Shown one piece after another: positions 7,666 to 14,311 of a stretch of DNA of 14,311 nucleotides. The translations under genes were made by a program, and so were the position numbers. Position 1 is the first letter of the stretch. Every line of letters begins with the position of its first letter. Origin of the DNA: Methanobacterium sp. (lineage in GTDB: Archaea > Methanobacteriota > Methanobacteria > Methanobacteriales > Methanobacteriaceae). The stretch covers positions 22,971 through 37,281 of the forward strand of contig PLXT01000061.1 in NCBI GenBank assembly GCA_003151535.1, given 5' to 3'. The notes under the pieces were generated by a model. That model searched no databases, had not been told where the DNA came from, and was given only the letters and a program-made list of their open reading frames with translations.

Positions 7666-8934
7666 ATGTTTGAAAACGAGAAATATGCTCTTAAAATTAA
7701 AGAAATAACAAAAGAGCACCATAATTGGATGGAAAATAGTATAAATCTTATAGCAAGTGAAAACATAACAAGTACAAGTGTAAGAGAAGCTTTGGCTTCA
7801 GATCTATCTCACAGATATGCAGAAGGTCTTTCAGGATGTCGGCTCTATGAGGGATGCAAATATGTAGACCAAATAGAAGATATTACAGTAGAACTATCTA
7901 AAAAGATCTTTAAAGCAGAACACGCCAATGTTCAGCCAATATCTGGTGTGGTCGCAAACATGGCCTCATTTTTTGCACTTGCAAAACACGGAGACTCAAT
8001 GATGGCACTTGAGGTACCAGTTGGTGGACATATAAGTCACTCAAGTGTCAGTGCTGCAGGCATAAGGGGATTAAAAGTAGTTCCACATCCATTCGATGAA
8101 GCAAAAATGAATATCGATGCTGATGCTATGAAAAAGGATATACTTGAGAAAAAACCAAAAATCGTACTCTTAGGAGGTAGTCTTTTCCTTTTCCCACATC
8201 CTGTTGAAGATGCAAAAGAAGCAGCTGATGAAGTAGGCGCAAAGGTAATGTACGATGGTGCCCATGTTTTGGGTTTAATCGCAGGAGGATGCTTCCAGGA
8301 TCCTCTTAGAGAAGGAGCAGATTTACTAGTTGGAAGTACCCATAAAACATTCCCAGGGCCTCAGGGAGGAATTATACTCTGTAAAGATAATATATCAAAG
8401 AAAATTGATGATGCTGTTTTCCCTGGTGTTGTAAGCAATCATCACCTTCATCATCTTGCAGCATTAGGTATAGCAACATCTGAGATGCTTGAATTTGGAA
8501 ATGCATATGCAAAACAGATAATTAAAAATGCGAAAGCACTGGGACAAGAACTTTACGAACTTGGATTTAATGTGTTATGCGAAGATCAAGGTTTCACAGA
8601 GTCTCATCAGATTGCAATGGATGTTTCCAATATTGGAAAAGCATCTAAACTAGCAAAAGACTTTGAAAACAATAACATTATTTTAAACAAGAATTTATTC
8701 CCATGGGACGATGTTAACCGATCCGATGACCCATCAGGTATTCGTATTGGAACACAAGAAATAACCAGAAGGGGATTAAAAGAATCGCACATGTCAGAAA
8801 TTGCAGCATATATTAAAAGAGTTGCAATGGATGGAGAAAATATTAAAGAGGAAGTTGCAGAGTTCATAAAACAGCACAACAAAGTGTATTATGCATTCAA
8901 GGAAGACGAAGCCTACAACTATGTGGACTTCTAA
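7666..8934 (+). CDS. glyA: Serine hydroxymethyltransferase
   Basis: This PLP-dependent enzyme interconverts serine and glycine while passing a C1 unit to a pterin; in methanogens of this group the carrier is expected to be tetrahydromethanopterin rather than folate. It has 422 residues, normal for the family. The PLP lysine is K227 in GSTHKTFPGPQGG (223-235). D197 and H200 in YDGAH are the cofactor-ring residues. INLIASEN is at 26-33, YAEGLSGCRLYEGC at 51-64 and the substrate-carboxylate arginine is R360 in SGIRIGT. The ATG is preceded by GGAGGA at 7654-7659 with a six-base spacer. The next gene begins 49 bases downstream and is probably co-transcribed. Confidence 0.96.
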   Translation: MFENEKYALKIKEITKEHHNWMENSINLIASENITSTSVREALASDLSHRYAEGLSGCRLYEGCKYVDQIEDITVELSKKIFKAEHANVQPISGVVANMASFFALAKHGDSMMALEVPVGGHISHSSVSAAGIRGLKVVPHPFDEAKMNIDADAMKKDILEKKPKIVLLGGSLFLFPHPVEDAKEAADEVGAKVMYDGAHVLGLIAGGCFQDPLREGADLLVGSTHKTFPGPQGGIILCKDNISKKIDDAVFPGVVSNHHLHHLAALGIATSEMLEFGNAYAKQIIKNAKALGQELYELGFNVLCEDQGFTESHQIAMDVSNIGKASKLAKDFENNNIILNKNLFPWDDVNRSDDPSGIRIGTQEITRRGLKESHMSEIAAYIKRVAMDGENIKEEVAEFIKQHNKVYYAFKEDEAYNYVDF

Positions 8935-8983
8935 CTTTCCTTTAATAAAAATTTTATATTTATAAATATTCGTGGAGAATGAT

Positions 8984-9679
8984 ATGAGAATTGCTTGGGG
9001 GATTACAGGAGCAGGACATCTACTACAGGAAAGTGTAAATATACTTGTTGAACTTTCAAAGGAACATGAAGTTACAATACTTCTCTCAGAAGCTGGCGAA
9101 GAGGTTCTTAAAATGTATGGCCTCTTTGAATCAGTTAAAAATTTAACTGGTGGTAAGTACAGAGAATTGATACTGGAAGATGATCAGCGTGCAAGCTTTC
9201 CAATGACAGGGAGATTTTCACTTGGAACCTATGATTTATTAATAATTTCACCAACAACTTCCAATACAATTGGTAAAATAGTGAATGGAATTGCAGATAC
9301 CCTCATCACAAACGCAGTTGCACAAGCTGGAAAGGGGCATGTTGAAACCTACATAATCCCTGTTGATCTAGAATCTGGAGACCTTGAAACTGTTTTACCA
9401 TCCAAACTTGAACTTGACCTCTGTCAAAAATGTGAAATTTGTGTACCATCATCAACATGCCCAAATAATGCAATTACACTCGGAGTAGAAATAAATCTTT
9501 TGAAATGTAATGGATGCGGCGCTTGTCAAACCGTTTGCCAGTTTGGGGCTATAACTGGAGGTAGACTCATCACAATACATATGAGGGATATTGACATTCA
9601 AAATACCACAAAATTGTATGAAATTGAGGGTATGAACGTTTTAGGACATCCCACTGATTTGAATAATATATCATTCTAA
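8984..9679 (+). CDS. Flavoprotein-ferredoxin fusion, probable archaeal dihydromethanopterin reductase
   Basis: This 231-residue protein has two parts. Residues 1-135 form a flavoprotein domain, with GITGAGHLL (6-14) and SPTTSNTIGK (89-98) as likely FMN-binding loops. Residues 145-190 form a two-cluster ferredoxin, with C147/150/153/159 and C175/178/181/185. The layout matches the iron-sulfur flavoprotein characterised in Methanosarcina as dihydromethanopterin reductase, which makes tetrahydromethanopterin in cofactor biosynthesis. A different redox role for this paralogue cannot be excluded. I chose ATG 8984 because GGAGA at 8974-8978 is a normal ribosome-binding site for it; the longer GTG start at 8972 would overlap that site. 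Following glyA by 49 bases, it probably shares the operon, which supports a link to methanopterin C1 chemistry. A TATA-like TTTATATTTATAAA stretch in the gap would initiate at or past the start codon, so it is unlikely to be used. Confidence 0.85.
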   Translation: MRIAWGITGAGHLLQESVNILVELSKEHEVTILLSEAGEEVLKMYGLFESVKNLTGGKYRELILEDDQRASFPMTGRFSLGTYDLLIISPTTSNTIGKIVNGIADTLITNAVAQAGKGHVETYIIPVDLESGDLETVLPSKLELDLCQKCEICVPSSTCPNNAITLGVEINLLKCNGCGACQTVCQFGAITGGRLITIHMRDIDIQNTTKLYEIEGMNVLGHPTDLNNISF

Positions 9680-9684
9680 TTTGA

Positions 9685-9726
9685 TAAACTCTATAGTTTA
9701 ATTTATTGTTAAAATTATTTTTTTTT
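9685..9726 (+). terminator. Hairpin and T-run after the reductase gene
   Basis: TAAACT (9685-9690) and AGTTTA (9695-9700) form a perfect 6-base stem with a four-base loop just after the stop codon. A run of nine T residues follows at 9718-9726. Either element could end transcription of the glyA operon. Confidence 0.5.
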
Positions 9727-9767
9727 GATATTCTCAAATTTAAAATCTTTAAAAAGCAATTTAGTAG

Positions 9768-9776
9768 AATATAAAA
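9768..9776 (+). promoter_or_regulatory. Possible TATA box of the HEAT-repeat gene
   Basis: AATATAAAA is TATA-like and would initiate near 9797, giving a leader of about 50 bases that keeps the AGGAGGG ribosome-binding site (9837-9843) intact. A later element, TTATATTTTA at 9815-9824, would initiate too close to that site. Confidence 0.3.
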
Positions 9777-9848
9777 TTATTAATGGATCGTAAAACAATA
9801 AAATTAATTAGAAATTATATTTTATCTAATATTTTTAGGAGGGTTTAG

Positions 9849-10238
9849 ATGCCAGAAGGTAAAAGAATTGATTTTCTTGTTAAAGATCTTCAAGATAAAA
9901 GTTGGATTGTGCGTGAAGATGCAGCTGAACTTCTTGCAGAAATTGGAGATCCTGAAGCTGTAGAACCACTAATAAATACTTTAAAAGATGATGATTGGCA
10001 TGTTAAAGAAGCTGCTGCACTTTCATTGGCAGTATTTGCAGATTCAAGAGCATTAGATCCGCTGATAAAACTCATGGGGGATAAAAAAGCTAGTGTACGT
10101 TATGCTGCATCTTTAGGACTAGCGTCCATAGCAGATAAAAAAGCTTTGTATGTCCTTGAAGATGCTGTTAAAGATGAAAACCCGGTTGTTAGAAAAGTTG
10201 CAAAAATGGGAATCGAAGCAATTAAAAAGAAAAAATAA
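9849..10238 (+). CDS. Small HEAT-repeat protein
   Basis: This 129-residue soluble protein consists almost wholly of four helical repeats of about 31 residues, starting near residues 8, 41, 72 and 103. The repeated pattern is L-x-D-x-x-x-x-VR-x-x-A-A-x-x-L-A-x-I-x-D-x-x-A-x-x-x-L, typical of HEAT/PBS-lyase-like repeats. Such proteins are usually binding scaffolds; despite the lyase name there is no reason to assign enzymatic activity. The partner cannot be inferred. A strong ribosome-binding site, AGGAGGG (9837-9843), lies five bases before the ATG. The C-terminus ends in a run of lysines (IKKKK). The gene stands alone, convergent with the membrane-protein gene on the other strand. A T-run at about 10251-10258 probably ends its transcript. 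Confidence 0.9.
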   Translation: MPEGKRIDFLVKDLQDKSWIVREDAAELLAEIGDPEAVEPLINTLKDDDWHVKEAAALSLAVFADSRALDPLIKLMGDKKASVRYAASLGLASIADKKALYVLEDAVKDENPVVRKVAKMGIEAIKKKK

Positions 10239-10250
10239 TTATTAATTTTG

Positions 10251-10258
10251 TATTTTTT
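10251..10258 (+). terminator. T-run after the HEAT gene
   Basis: A run of about seven T residues lies 14 bases past the HEAT-gene stop, in the 44-base gap between two convergent genes. For the minus-strand neighbour, the A-rich end of the HEAT coding region (about 10222-10237) reads as a T-rich tract and may serve the same purpose. Confidence 0.4.
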
Positions 10259-10282
10259 TATATTCAACCTAAAGTTTTTACT

Positions 10283-10606
10283 CTAATAATCAACACTGTA
10301 ACTAACATACATAAATAAAACACCTAAAAGTAACCATAGAATTGAATTTAAAGTGGATATACCCAGTTGTGCGTAAACTAAGCCTACTACCCCCGCAACA
10401 AACAAAAATATCCCTGAAGCATAGAAAACTATTTTTCTTACTGCTGTCCCATAGGCAATAGCCAAGAAAACTGCACCTAAAACTGCCCAAACAACTGAAG
10501 TAAATATGGATAATCCTAACTGAGGCACTAAAGTACCTAAAATTCCTGATATAAGAAGAAACAACCCTGCAGCATAAAGTATTATCTTCCTTGTTTTTAA
10601 GTTCAT
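10283..10606 (-). CDS. Small membrane protein with a duplicated two-helix unit
   Basis: This 107-residue hydrophobic protein has four predicted membrane helices. The two halves are clearly homologous: each begins RKI-x-x-YA-x-G-x-FL, continues through G and QLG-x-S, then has S-x-x-W-x-x-LG-x-x-F ending in a tyrosine. This points to an internal tandem duplication of a two-helix unit of about 48 residues. I do not recognise a named family with certainty; it has the general look of small DUF308-like membrane proteins. The start chosen is ATG 10606 (MNLKTRK), because AGGA lies five bases upstream. An ATG five codons earlier (10621) has no ribosome-binding site but cannot be excluded. The function is unknown. 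It lies 115 bases downstream of the phosphoesterase gene and may be co-transcribed with it. Confidence 0.8.
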   Translation of the reverse strand: MNLKTRKIILYAAGLFLLISGILGTLVPQLGLSIFTSVVWAVLGAVFLAIAYGTAVRKIVFYASGIFLFVAGVVGLVYAQLGISTLNSILWLLLGVLFMYVSYSVDY

Positions 10607-10721
10607 AAAATTCCTATCCATTAAATCTTATTTAAGGTTTCTTATTACACATCACAAGTAGTAAATAAAAATTAAGGATGAATGAAATTTTATTTTATAA
10701 ATTGATAGATTATAATGCTTT

Positions 10722-11573
10722 TTAAGTACTTTGAAGTCGCAGTATGGTTATCTCAGGGGGACAATTTATACGAATCCAGAAAACATTAGTCCCAAGACCC
10801 CTGTTAGTATACTGTACCATTTTCCCTACCTTATATTCACCTAAAGGATATTTACGGAATTGTGATCCTCTGAAAGGTGTTCCAAACATTGGAATAACCA
10901 TTTGTCCACCGTGTGAATGTCCAGAAAGTTGGAGGCTAAACCTCCCAGTAGCAGCGCTAATATCAGCAAAGTCAGGTTCGTGCGCCAATAAAATAGCAGG
11001 ACCAGATGAGGGTAATTTATTTAAAACAGCGTCTAAATCGTGTTTTTCAAGGGTGATACTGTCTACTCCTGCAATATGAAGTGTAGCTTTTCCGCGTTTG
11101 AGTGTATAAACATCATTTTCCAGTTCTATAATGTTACTTTCATCCATAACACTTCGTATTTGTTTTGCCCCCACCCAGTGATCATGGTTTCCTAGCACAG
11201 CAACGGTCGCGTCCTTTGGTTTAAGATTTTTGAGAACTCTTAACATATCAAGTACAGGTTCATTAACCACATAGGAAACAGTATCACCTGTTATAGCGAT
11301 AAGATCTGGTTCTAGTTTATTGACCATATTCACAACACCTTCAATACGCTTGGCAGAAATCCATTGTCCAAGATGTATATCACTAATATGGGCTATGCGA
11401 TAATCATTAAAGGCAGGATCAAGATTGGGTATCTTTACTTTCAAATCCACAATCTCAAAGTCCTTAGGATCAAATTCATGTATTCCCATTTTGTCTCTAA
11501 AGCCAGACATAGCTAGTTGCATCTTCTGACGTACCATTAGTGTATTAGGGTTGGAATTGGATTCATTTTTCAT
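10722..11573 (-). CDS. Calcineurin-like metallophosphoesterase (YkuE-like, COG1408 type)
   Basis: This 283-residue phosphoesterase has the complete set of two-metal motifs: D65-x-H67 in SDIHLG, GD at 96-97, GNHD at 128-131, H198 in LLAHEPD, and GHSH at 218-221. It is therefore expected to be active on a phosphoester, but the substrate is unknown. COG1408 proteins are often membrane-anchored by N-terminal helices. This one instead starts with a polar segment of about 55 residues and no membrane helix or signal peptide, so it should be cytoplasmic. The ribosome-binding site is weak (an AGG about seven bases before the ATG), making the exact start less certain. Unusual tandem repeats lie just upstream (11586-11622). 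It is the third of four same-strand genes separated by gaps of 66 to 115 bases. Confidence 0.9.
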   Translation of the reverse strand: MKNESNSNPNTLMVRQKMQLAMSGFRDKMGIHEFDPKDFEIVDLKVKIPNLDPAFNDYRIAHISDIHLGQWISAKRIEGVVNMVNKLEPDLIAITGDTVSYVVNEPVLDMLRVLKNLKPKDATVAVLGNHDHWVGAKQIRSVMDESNIIELENDVYTLKRGKATLHIAGVDSITLEKHDLDAVLNKLPSSGPAILLAHEPDFADISAATGRFSLQLSGHSHGGQMVIPMFGTPFRGSQFRKYPLGEYKVGKMVQYTNRGLGTNVFWIRINCPPEITILRLQST

Positions 11574-11585
11574 TTTTCTGCCTAA

Positions 11586-11622
11586 AGTTTAAAATTTGAG
11601 TTTAAAATTAGTTAAATTAGTT
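11586..11622. repeat. Overlapping tandem direct repeats upstream of the phosphoesterase gene
   Basis: AGTTTAAAATT occurs twice (11586-11596 and 11599-11609) with a 13-base period. Overlapping its end, AAATTAGTT occurs twice in direct tandem (11605-11613 and 11614-11622). The block ends 13 bases before the start codon of the minus-strand phosphoesterase gene and contains TTTTAAA on that strand, so it may combine a promoter and an operator. Confidence 0.65.
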
Positions 11623-11640
11623 GAAGAGTAGTGGATTGTT

Positions 11641-11916
11641 TCATTCATCTTCCAATACACTTGTAAGGTAAACTGTCATCTCAATTTCTTCTCGGGAAAT
11701 AAAATCTTCCATACGACATTGTGCAGCTTCACTCCCGAAAGGATAATATTTTTCATCAAAGTGTGTTGTAATGTACATTTCACCATTTTTTATATCTACA
11801 TCCCCTTCAACATTTCCTTGAAGCCTCTCTTCTTCATCTATATTCAATCCAGTTACTTTGTAAACAACATAATAATTCTTTTCATCTGAACCATAGTCAA
11901 ATATTTTCACTTTCAT
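11641..11916 (-). CDS. Small acidic protein of unknown function
   Basis: This 91-residue soluble protein is rich in acidic residues and tyrosine, with no membrane segment, signal peptide or recognisable catalytic motif. It begins MKVKIFDYGSDEKNYYVVYK and later has DEKYYPFG (about 57-64) and a C-terminal strand-like stretch EMTVYLTSVL. It may belong to one of the small families restricted to Methanobacteriales (DUF5750 comes to mind from memory, unverified). The start is ATG 11916, preceded by GGAG eight bases upstream. A frame starting at GTG 11925 would place its start codon inside that ribosome-binding site. A TATA-like TATAAAA on the minus strand (11981-11987) overlaps the end of the DUF192 gene and suggests a separate promoter. 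Its composition is that of an ordinary gene in this window, so I believe it is real. Confidence 0.75.
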   Translation of the reverse strand: MKVKIFDYGSDEKNYYVVYKVTGLNIDEEERLQGNVEGDVDIKNGEMYITTHFDEKYYPFGSEAAQCRMEDFISREEIEMTVYLTSVLEDE

Positions 11917-11980
11917 TTCTTGCACTCCAAAAAAATAATTTTTATTGTATAAGTTTATGTCTGTTCTGAATCTTGTATTT

Positions 11981-11987
11981 TTTTATA
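11981..11987 (-). promoter_or_regulatory. Possible TATA box of the 91-residue protein gene
   Basis: Read on the minus strand, TATAAAA lies across the stop codon of the DUF192 gene and would initiate near 11955, about 40 bases before the start at 11916. The assignment is by pattern only. Confidence 0.35.
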
Positions 11988-12357
11988 CACAATCTTCTTG
12001 TGTGAAATCGAGTTCATCACCAATTTGAAGATTGAAGGTGTTTATAGTTCCCTTCCCCATTTCTATAACATATTTTGCAGGGGCTTTGGGAGTGTAAGTT
12101 TTCCATGGTTCAATGGAAACCATGTCAACAATCTTTTTATCTGAATCAGCAAATATGATGTCCAGTGGAAATTTCATGAAGAACATGTGAATGGCTGACC
12201 CCCCTCTACTTCTGCTGCTTGGAAGTTTAAGTATGAGCCCCCTTTCAAGATTATTTCTGAACATCAAACCCAAAAATCTCGACATGAAACTATCCGCAAG
12301 ATCGACTTCCCCTAATCTTATACCTTTAGTTTTATTTAATAAGATAATGTTGCTCAT
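11983..12357 (-). CDS. DUF192 family protein
   Basis: This 124-residue protein belongs to DUF192 (COG1430), a small beta-rich family of unknown biochemical role. The family signatures are present: FMSRFLGLMFR (24-34), IHMFFMKFPLDIIFAD (56-71), and YVIEMGKGTI (96-105) followed by GDELDF near the C-terminus. Many bacterial members are secreted or lipoproteins. This one has no signal peptide and should be cytoplasmic. The ATG is preceded by AGGTG five bases upstream. It is the first of four genes on this strand, opposite the long divergent region before the SAM synthetase gene. A TATA-like element in the minus direction near 12405-12418 could drive it. No partner or substrate can be inferred. 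Confidence 0.9.
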   Translation of the reverse strand: MSNIILLNKTKGIRLGEVDLADSFMSRFLGLMFRNNLERGLILKLPSSRSRGGSAIHMFFMKFPLDIIFADSDKKIVDMVSIEPWKTYTPKAPAKYVIEMGKGTINTFNLQIGDELDFTQEDCV

Positions 12358-12980
12358 TATTACACCTGCATTTGTATTATATAATTCAAGTAAATGTTTT
12401 ATTCATTTTATTATACAAATCTTCCATTTCAAATTATGATTCCAATATCAATTATTAAATTTGGTATAATATGGATCTAAAAAAAGGATCTAAGCAATTG
12501 TTGAGAATATATCATATTAGTAAATCATAACAAATATTTAGGTTATCAATCATGTTTATCTTGATTTAACACAACCATTATTGAGTATAATCAATGTTAT
12601 TTAGGATATTAAGTAAGAAGTAAATTGAGATATACATCATTCATAAATTCTTTAAGAAAAGTTAATTATTGGAAAATAATGAATTTTTTTTAGGATTTAA
12701 TTTCAATAATAATAGATTGGTTAAGTTGATATTTATTGATATTCCAATTTGATATCGTGTAGTACAGAATATTTGCCAATATTAATTTTTTTTGCAATTC
12801 TAAAGAATGGATCATTTTTTATATCAGTTGTTTCAAAATGCATACATTAAACACCGTCCCTTTAAGGAGAATATGTTAATAATTATATCGATAACCCTAT
12901 GAGGTATTCATTTTTGATAATTAACATAATCAAGGAGATGGTTTTAACTCACTGATTAACATTAATATGGGAGGCCATTT
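12358..12980. other. 623-base gene-free divergent region before the SAM synthetase gene
   Basis: I see no RNA gene and no credible coding frame. The longest plus-strand frame noticed, 19 codons from ATG 12471, has no ribosome-binding site. The region is very AT-rich and should contain divergent promoters for the DUF192 gene and the SAM synthetase gene. Small repeats include GGATCTAA twice (12473-12480, 12486-12493), AATATT arms around 12769-12784, and ATGTTAAT (12873-12880) complementary to two copies of ATTAACAT (12920-12927, 12955-12962). TATA candidates for the plus strand are TTTTTATATC near 12816 and AATTATATC near 12881. Confidence 0.6.
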
Positions 12981-14189
12981 ATGAGGAACATCATTGTTAA
13001 AGAGCTTATTCAAAAACCTATTGAAGAACAGGAAGTAGAAATAGTTGAAAGAAAGGGTATAGGTCACCCTGATAGTATAAGTGATGGAATTGCAGAGTCT
13101 GTAAGTAGGGCACTATGCCAAGTGTACATGGAAAAATTTGATGGTAAGATCATGCACCACAACACCGACGAAGTGCAGATCACAGCAGGCGAATCAGATC
13201 CACACTTCGGAGGCGGAGAGATAATAAAACCCATAGATATACTCTTAACCGGTAGAGGTGTTTCAGAGTATGAAGGTAAGAAAATTGGAATCGACAGGAT
13301 CGCGATTACAGCAGCTAAAGAATATTTAAAAAAAAACATTATCAACCTTGACGTTGAAAGTTCTACAGTGGTTGAATGTAAGATAGGAAGTGGATCTGGG
13401 GATTTAGTAGATGTGTTTAAAAGAGATGGAATGCCATCATCAAACGATACATCGTTTGGTGTAGGATTTGCACCTTTTTCTGAAACCGAACAAATAGTTA
13501 TGGCTACAGAAGAACTTTTAAACTCAAAAAACTTTAAGAAAAAATATCCTCAGGTTGGGGAAGATATTAAGGTCATGGGACTTCGTGAAAACAGTAAAAT
13601 AATCCTAACAACTGCTGTTGCAATGGTATCCAAATATGTTGATGGAATTGATACCTACCTTAATGTTAAAGATGAAATACAGGATATAATAACCGATTTA
13701 GCCCTTAAAAAGACAGAGAGAGAAGTTGAAACATTCATAAACACCGGTGATGATAATTCTTGTAAATCAGAGAAGGGATATTACCTCACTGTTACTGGTA
13801 CTTCAGCCGAGATGGGAGATGATGGATCGGTAGGAAGGGGGAATAGAGCAAACGGCCTTATAACTCCCAACAGACCAATGTCAATGGAAGCAACATCAGG
13901 CAAAAATCCAATAAATCACGTTGGTAAGATATACAACCTATTATCAAATAAAATGGCACAAGACATAACCAAAGAATTAGATGGTGTAAAACAAATTCAT
14001 GTTATGCTATTAAGCCAAATAGGTAAGCCAATTGACCATCCTAAAGCTGCGAGTGCTCAGATTATTGTTGAAGACGGTTACAGTATAGAATCGGTAAACA
14101 AAGATGTTGAAGGAATAATGAACAACTGGCTGGAAGATATAGGAAAGATCACAGAGATGATGGTTGAGGGCAATATAAGAACCTTCTGA
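12981..14189 (+). CDS. mat: S-adenosylmethionine synthetase, archaeal type
   Basis: This enzyme makes S-adenosylmethionine from methionine and ATP, supplying methyl groups to the cell, including for cofactor and RNA modification. The 402-residue protein belongs to the archaeal MAT family (COG1812), which is distant from bacterial MetK in sequence. Family motifs are ERKGIGHPDSISDGIAES (23-40), HHNTDEVQI (59-67), GSGSGDLVDVF (136-146), NDTSFGVGFAPFSETE (155-170), GTSAEMGDDGSVGRGNRANG (273-292) and TPNRPMSMEATSGKNPINH (295-313). GHPD and the acidic residues serve the nucleotide and metal site. The ATG follows GGGAGG (12969-12974) with a six-base spacer, an excellent ribosome-binding site. The gene appears to be transcribed alone and ends at a hairpin with a T-rich tail. 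Confidence 0.97.
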   Translation: MRNIIVKELIQKPIEEQEVEIVERKGIGHPDSISDGIAESVSRALCQVYMEKFDGKIMHHNTDEVQITAGESDPHFGGGEIIKPIDILLTGRGVSEYEGKKIGIDRIAITAAKEYLKKNIINLDVESSTVVECKIGSGSGDLVDVFKRDGMPSSNDTSFGVGFAPFSETEQIVMATEELLNSKNFKKKYPQVGEDIKVMGLRENSKIILTTAVAMVSKYVDGIDTYLNVKDEIQDIITDLALKKTEREVETFINTGDDNSCKSEKGYYLTVTGTSAEMGDDGSVGRGNRANGLITPNRPMSMEATSGKNPINHVGKIYNLLSNKMAQDITKELDGVKQIHVMLLSQIGKPIDHPKAASAQIIVEDGYSIESVNKDVEGIMNNWLEDIGKITEMMVEGNIRTF

Positions 14190-14202
14190 TCGAACATGAG
14201 TT

Positions 14203-14230
14203 TTAGGGATTAAATACCCCTAATTTTCTT
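14203..14230 (+). terminator. Hairpin and T-rich terminator of mat
   Basis: TTAGGG (14203-14208) and CCCTAA (14218-14223) form a perfect 6-base stem with a nine-base loop, 13 bases after the stop codon. TTTTCTT follows at 14224-14230. The remaining 80 bases of the window contain no visible gene; a TATA-like TCTATAAA near 14302 may belong to the next gene. Confidence 0.6.
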
Positions 14231-14311
14231 ATAATTCCTTTTCATATTCTGATAGTAAAGTATTCAAAAGCCTATATTTTTATTTCATACTATAGAGAAT
14301 TTCTATAAACC

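Noticed and set aside
8972..8983. GTG start for the reductase gene
   Set aside because: It overlaps the GGAGA ribosome-binding site that serves ATG 8984, and the protein from ATG matches the usual beginning of this flavoprotein type.
11917..11925. GTG start for the 91-residue protein
   Set aside because: It is fused to the GGAGTG ribosome-binding site that serves ATG 11916.
12473..12493. Direct repeat GGATCTAA as a possible start of a repeat array
   Set aside because: Only two 8-base copies; no regular spacing or further units, so not a CRISPR or iteron array.
12471..12530. Short plus-strand frame of 19 codons in the divergent spacer
   Set aside because: No ribosome-binding site, no similarity to anything recognisable, and too short to separate from chance in AT-rich DNA.

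Overview
The window is an AT-rich piece of chromosome from a hydrogenotrophic methanogen, most likely order Methanobacteriales and probably a mesophilic Methanobacterium-type organism. The evidence is a class I HdrA (heterodisulfide reductase subunit A), an archaeal-type S-adenosylmethionine synthetase, RadA, a single-chain multi-OB-fold RPA, and a probable dihydromethanopterin reductase. Start sites are preceded by GGAGG/GGTGATC-type Shine-Dalgarno sequences, promoters look like archaeal TATA boxes, and transcripts appear to end in T-runs. All assignments were made by reading the sequence; no search was run.

Layout. 1-1818 (+) is the 3' part of an RPA gene running off the left edge, followed by radA (2091-3026), so two partners in single-strand DNA handling and recombination are adjacent. 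An AEC-family permease (3124-4026) follows. A 566-base gene-free stretch then leads to hdrA (4593-6569), the flavin and iron-sulfur subunit of the last step of methanogenesis. A DUF169 gene of unknown function (6844-7542) comes next. After it lies a likely two-gene operon: glyA (7666-8934) and a flavoprotein-ferredoxin fusion resembling archaeal dihydromethanopterin reductase (8984-9679). Both would act around tetrahydromethanopterin C1 metabolism. A small HEAT-repeat protein (9849-10238) ends the plus-strand run.

On the minus strand, convergent with the HEAT gene, are four genes. In transcription order they are a DUF192 protein (12357-11983), an unrecognised 91-residue acidic protein (11916-11641), a soluble calcineurin-like phosphoesterase (11573-10722) and a four-helix membrane protein built from two copies of one unit (10606-10283). 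A 623-base gene-free divergent region separates these from the SAM synthetase gene (12981-14189, +), which ends with a hairpin and T-run.

The content is mostly housekeeping. I see no CRISPR array, insertion sequence, prophage, rRNA or tRNA, and no sign of a novel multi-gene defence or metabolic system. The points worth a second look are small. They are inverted or tandem repeats placed at promoters (radA, DUF169, glyA, the phosphoesterase), possible leader structures before hdrA and the SAM synthetase gene, the glyA-reductase pair, the duplicated membrane protein and two genes of unknown function. For four genes (DUF169, the reductase, the 91-residue protein and the membrane protein) the Shine-Dalgarno position argues for a start downstream of the longest possible one.
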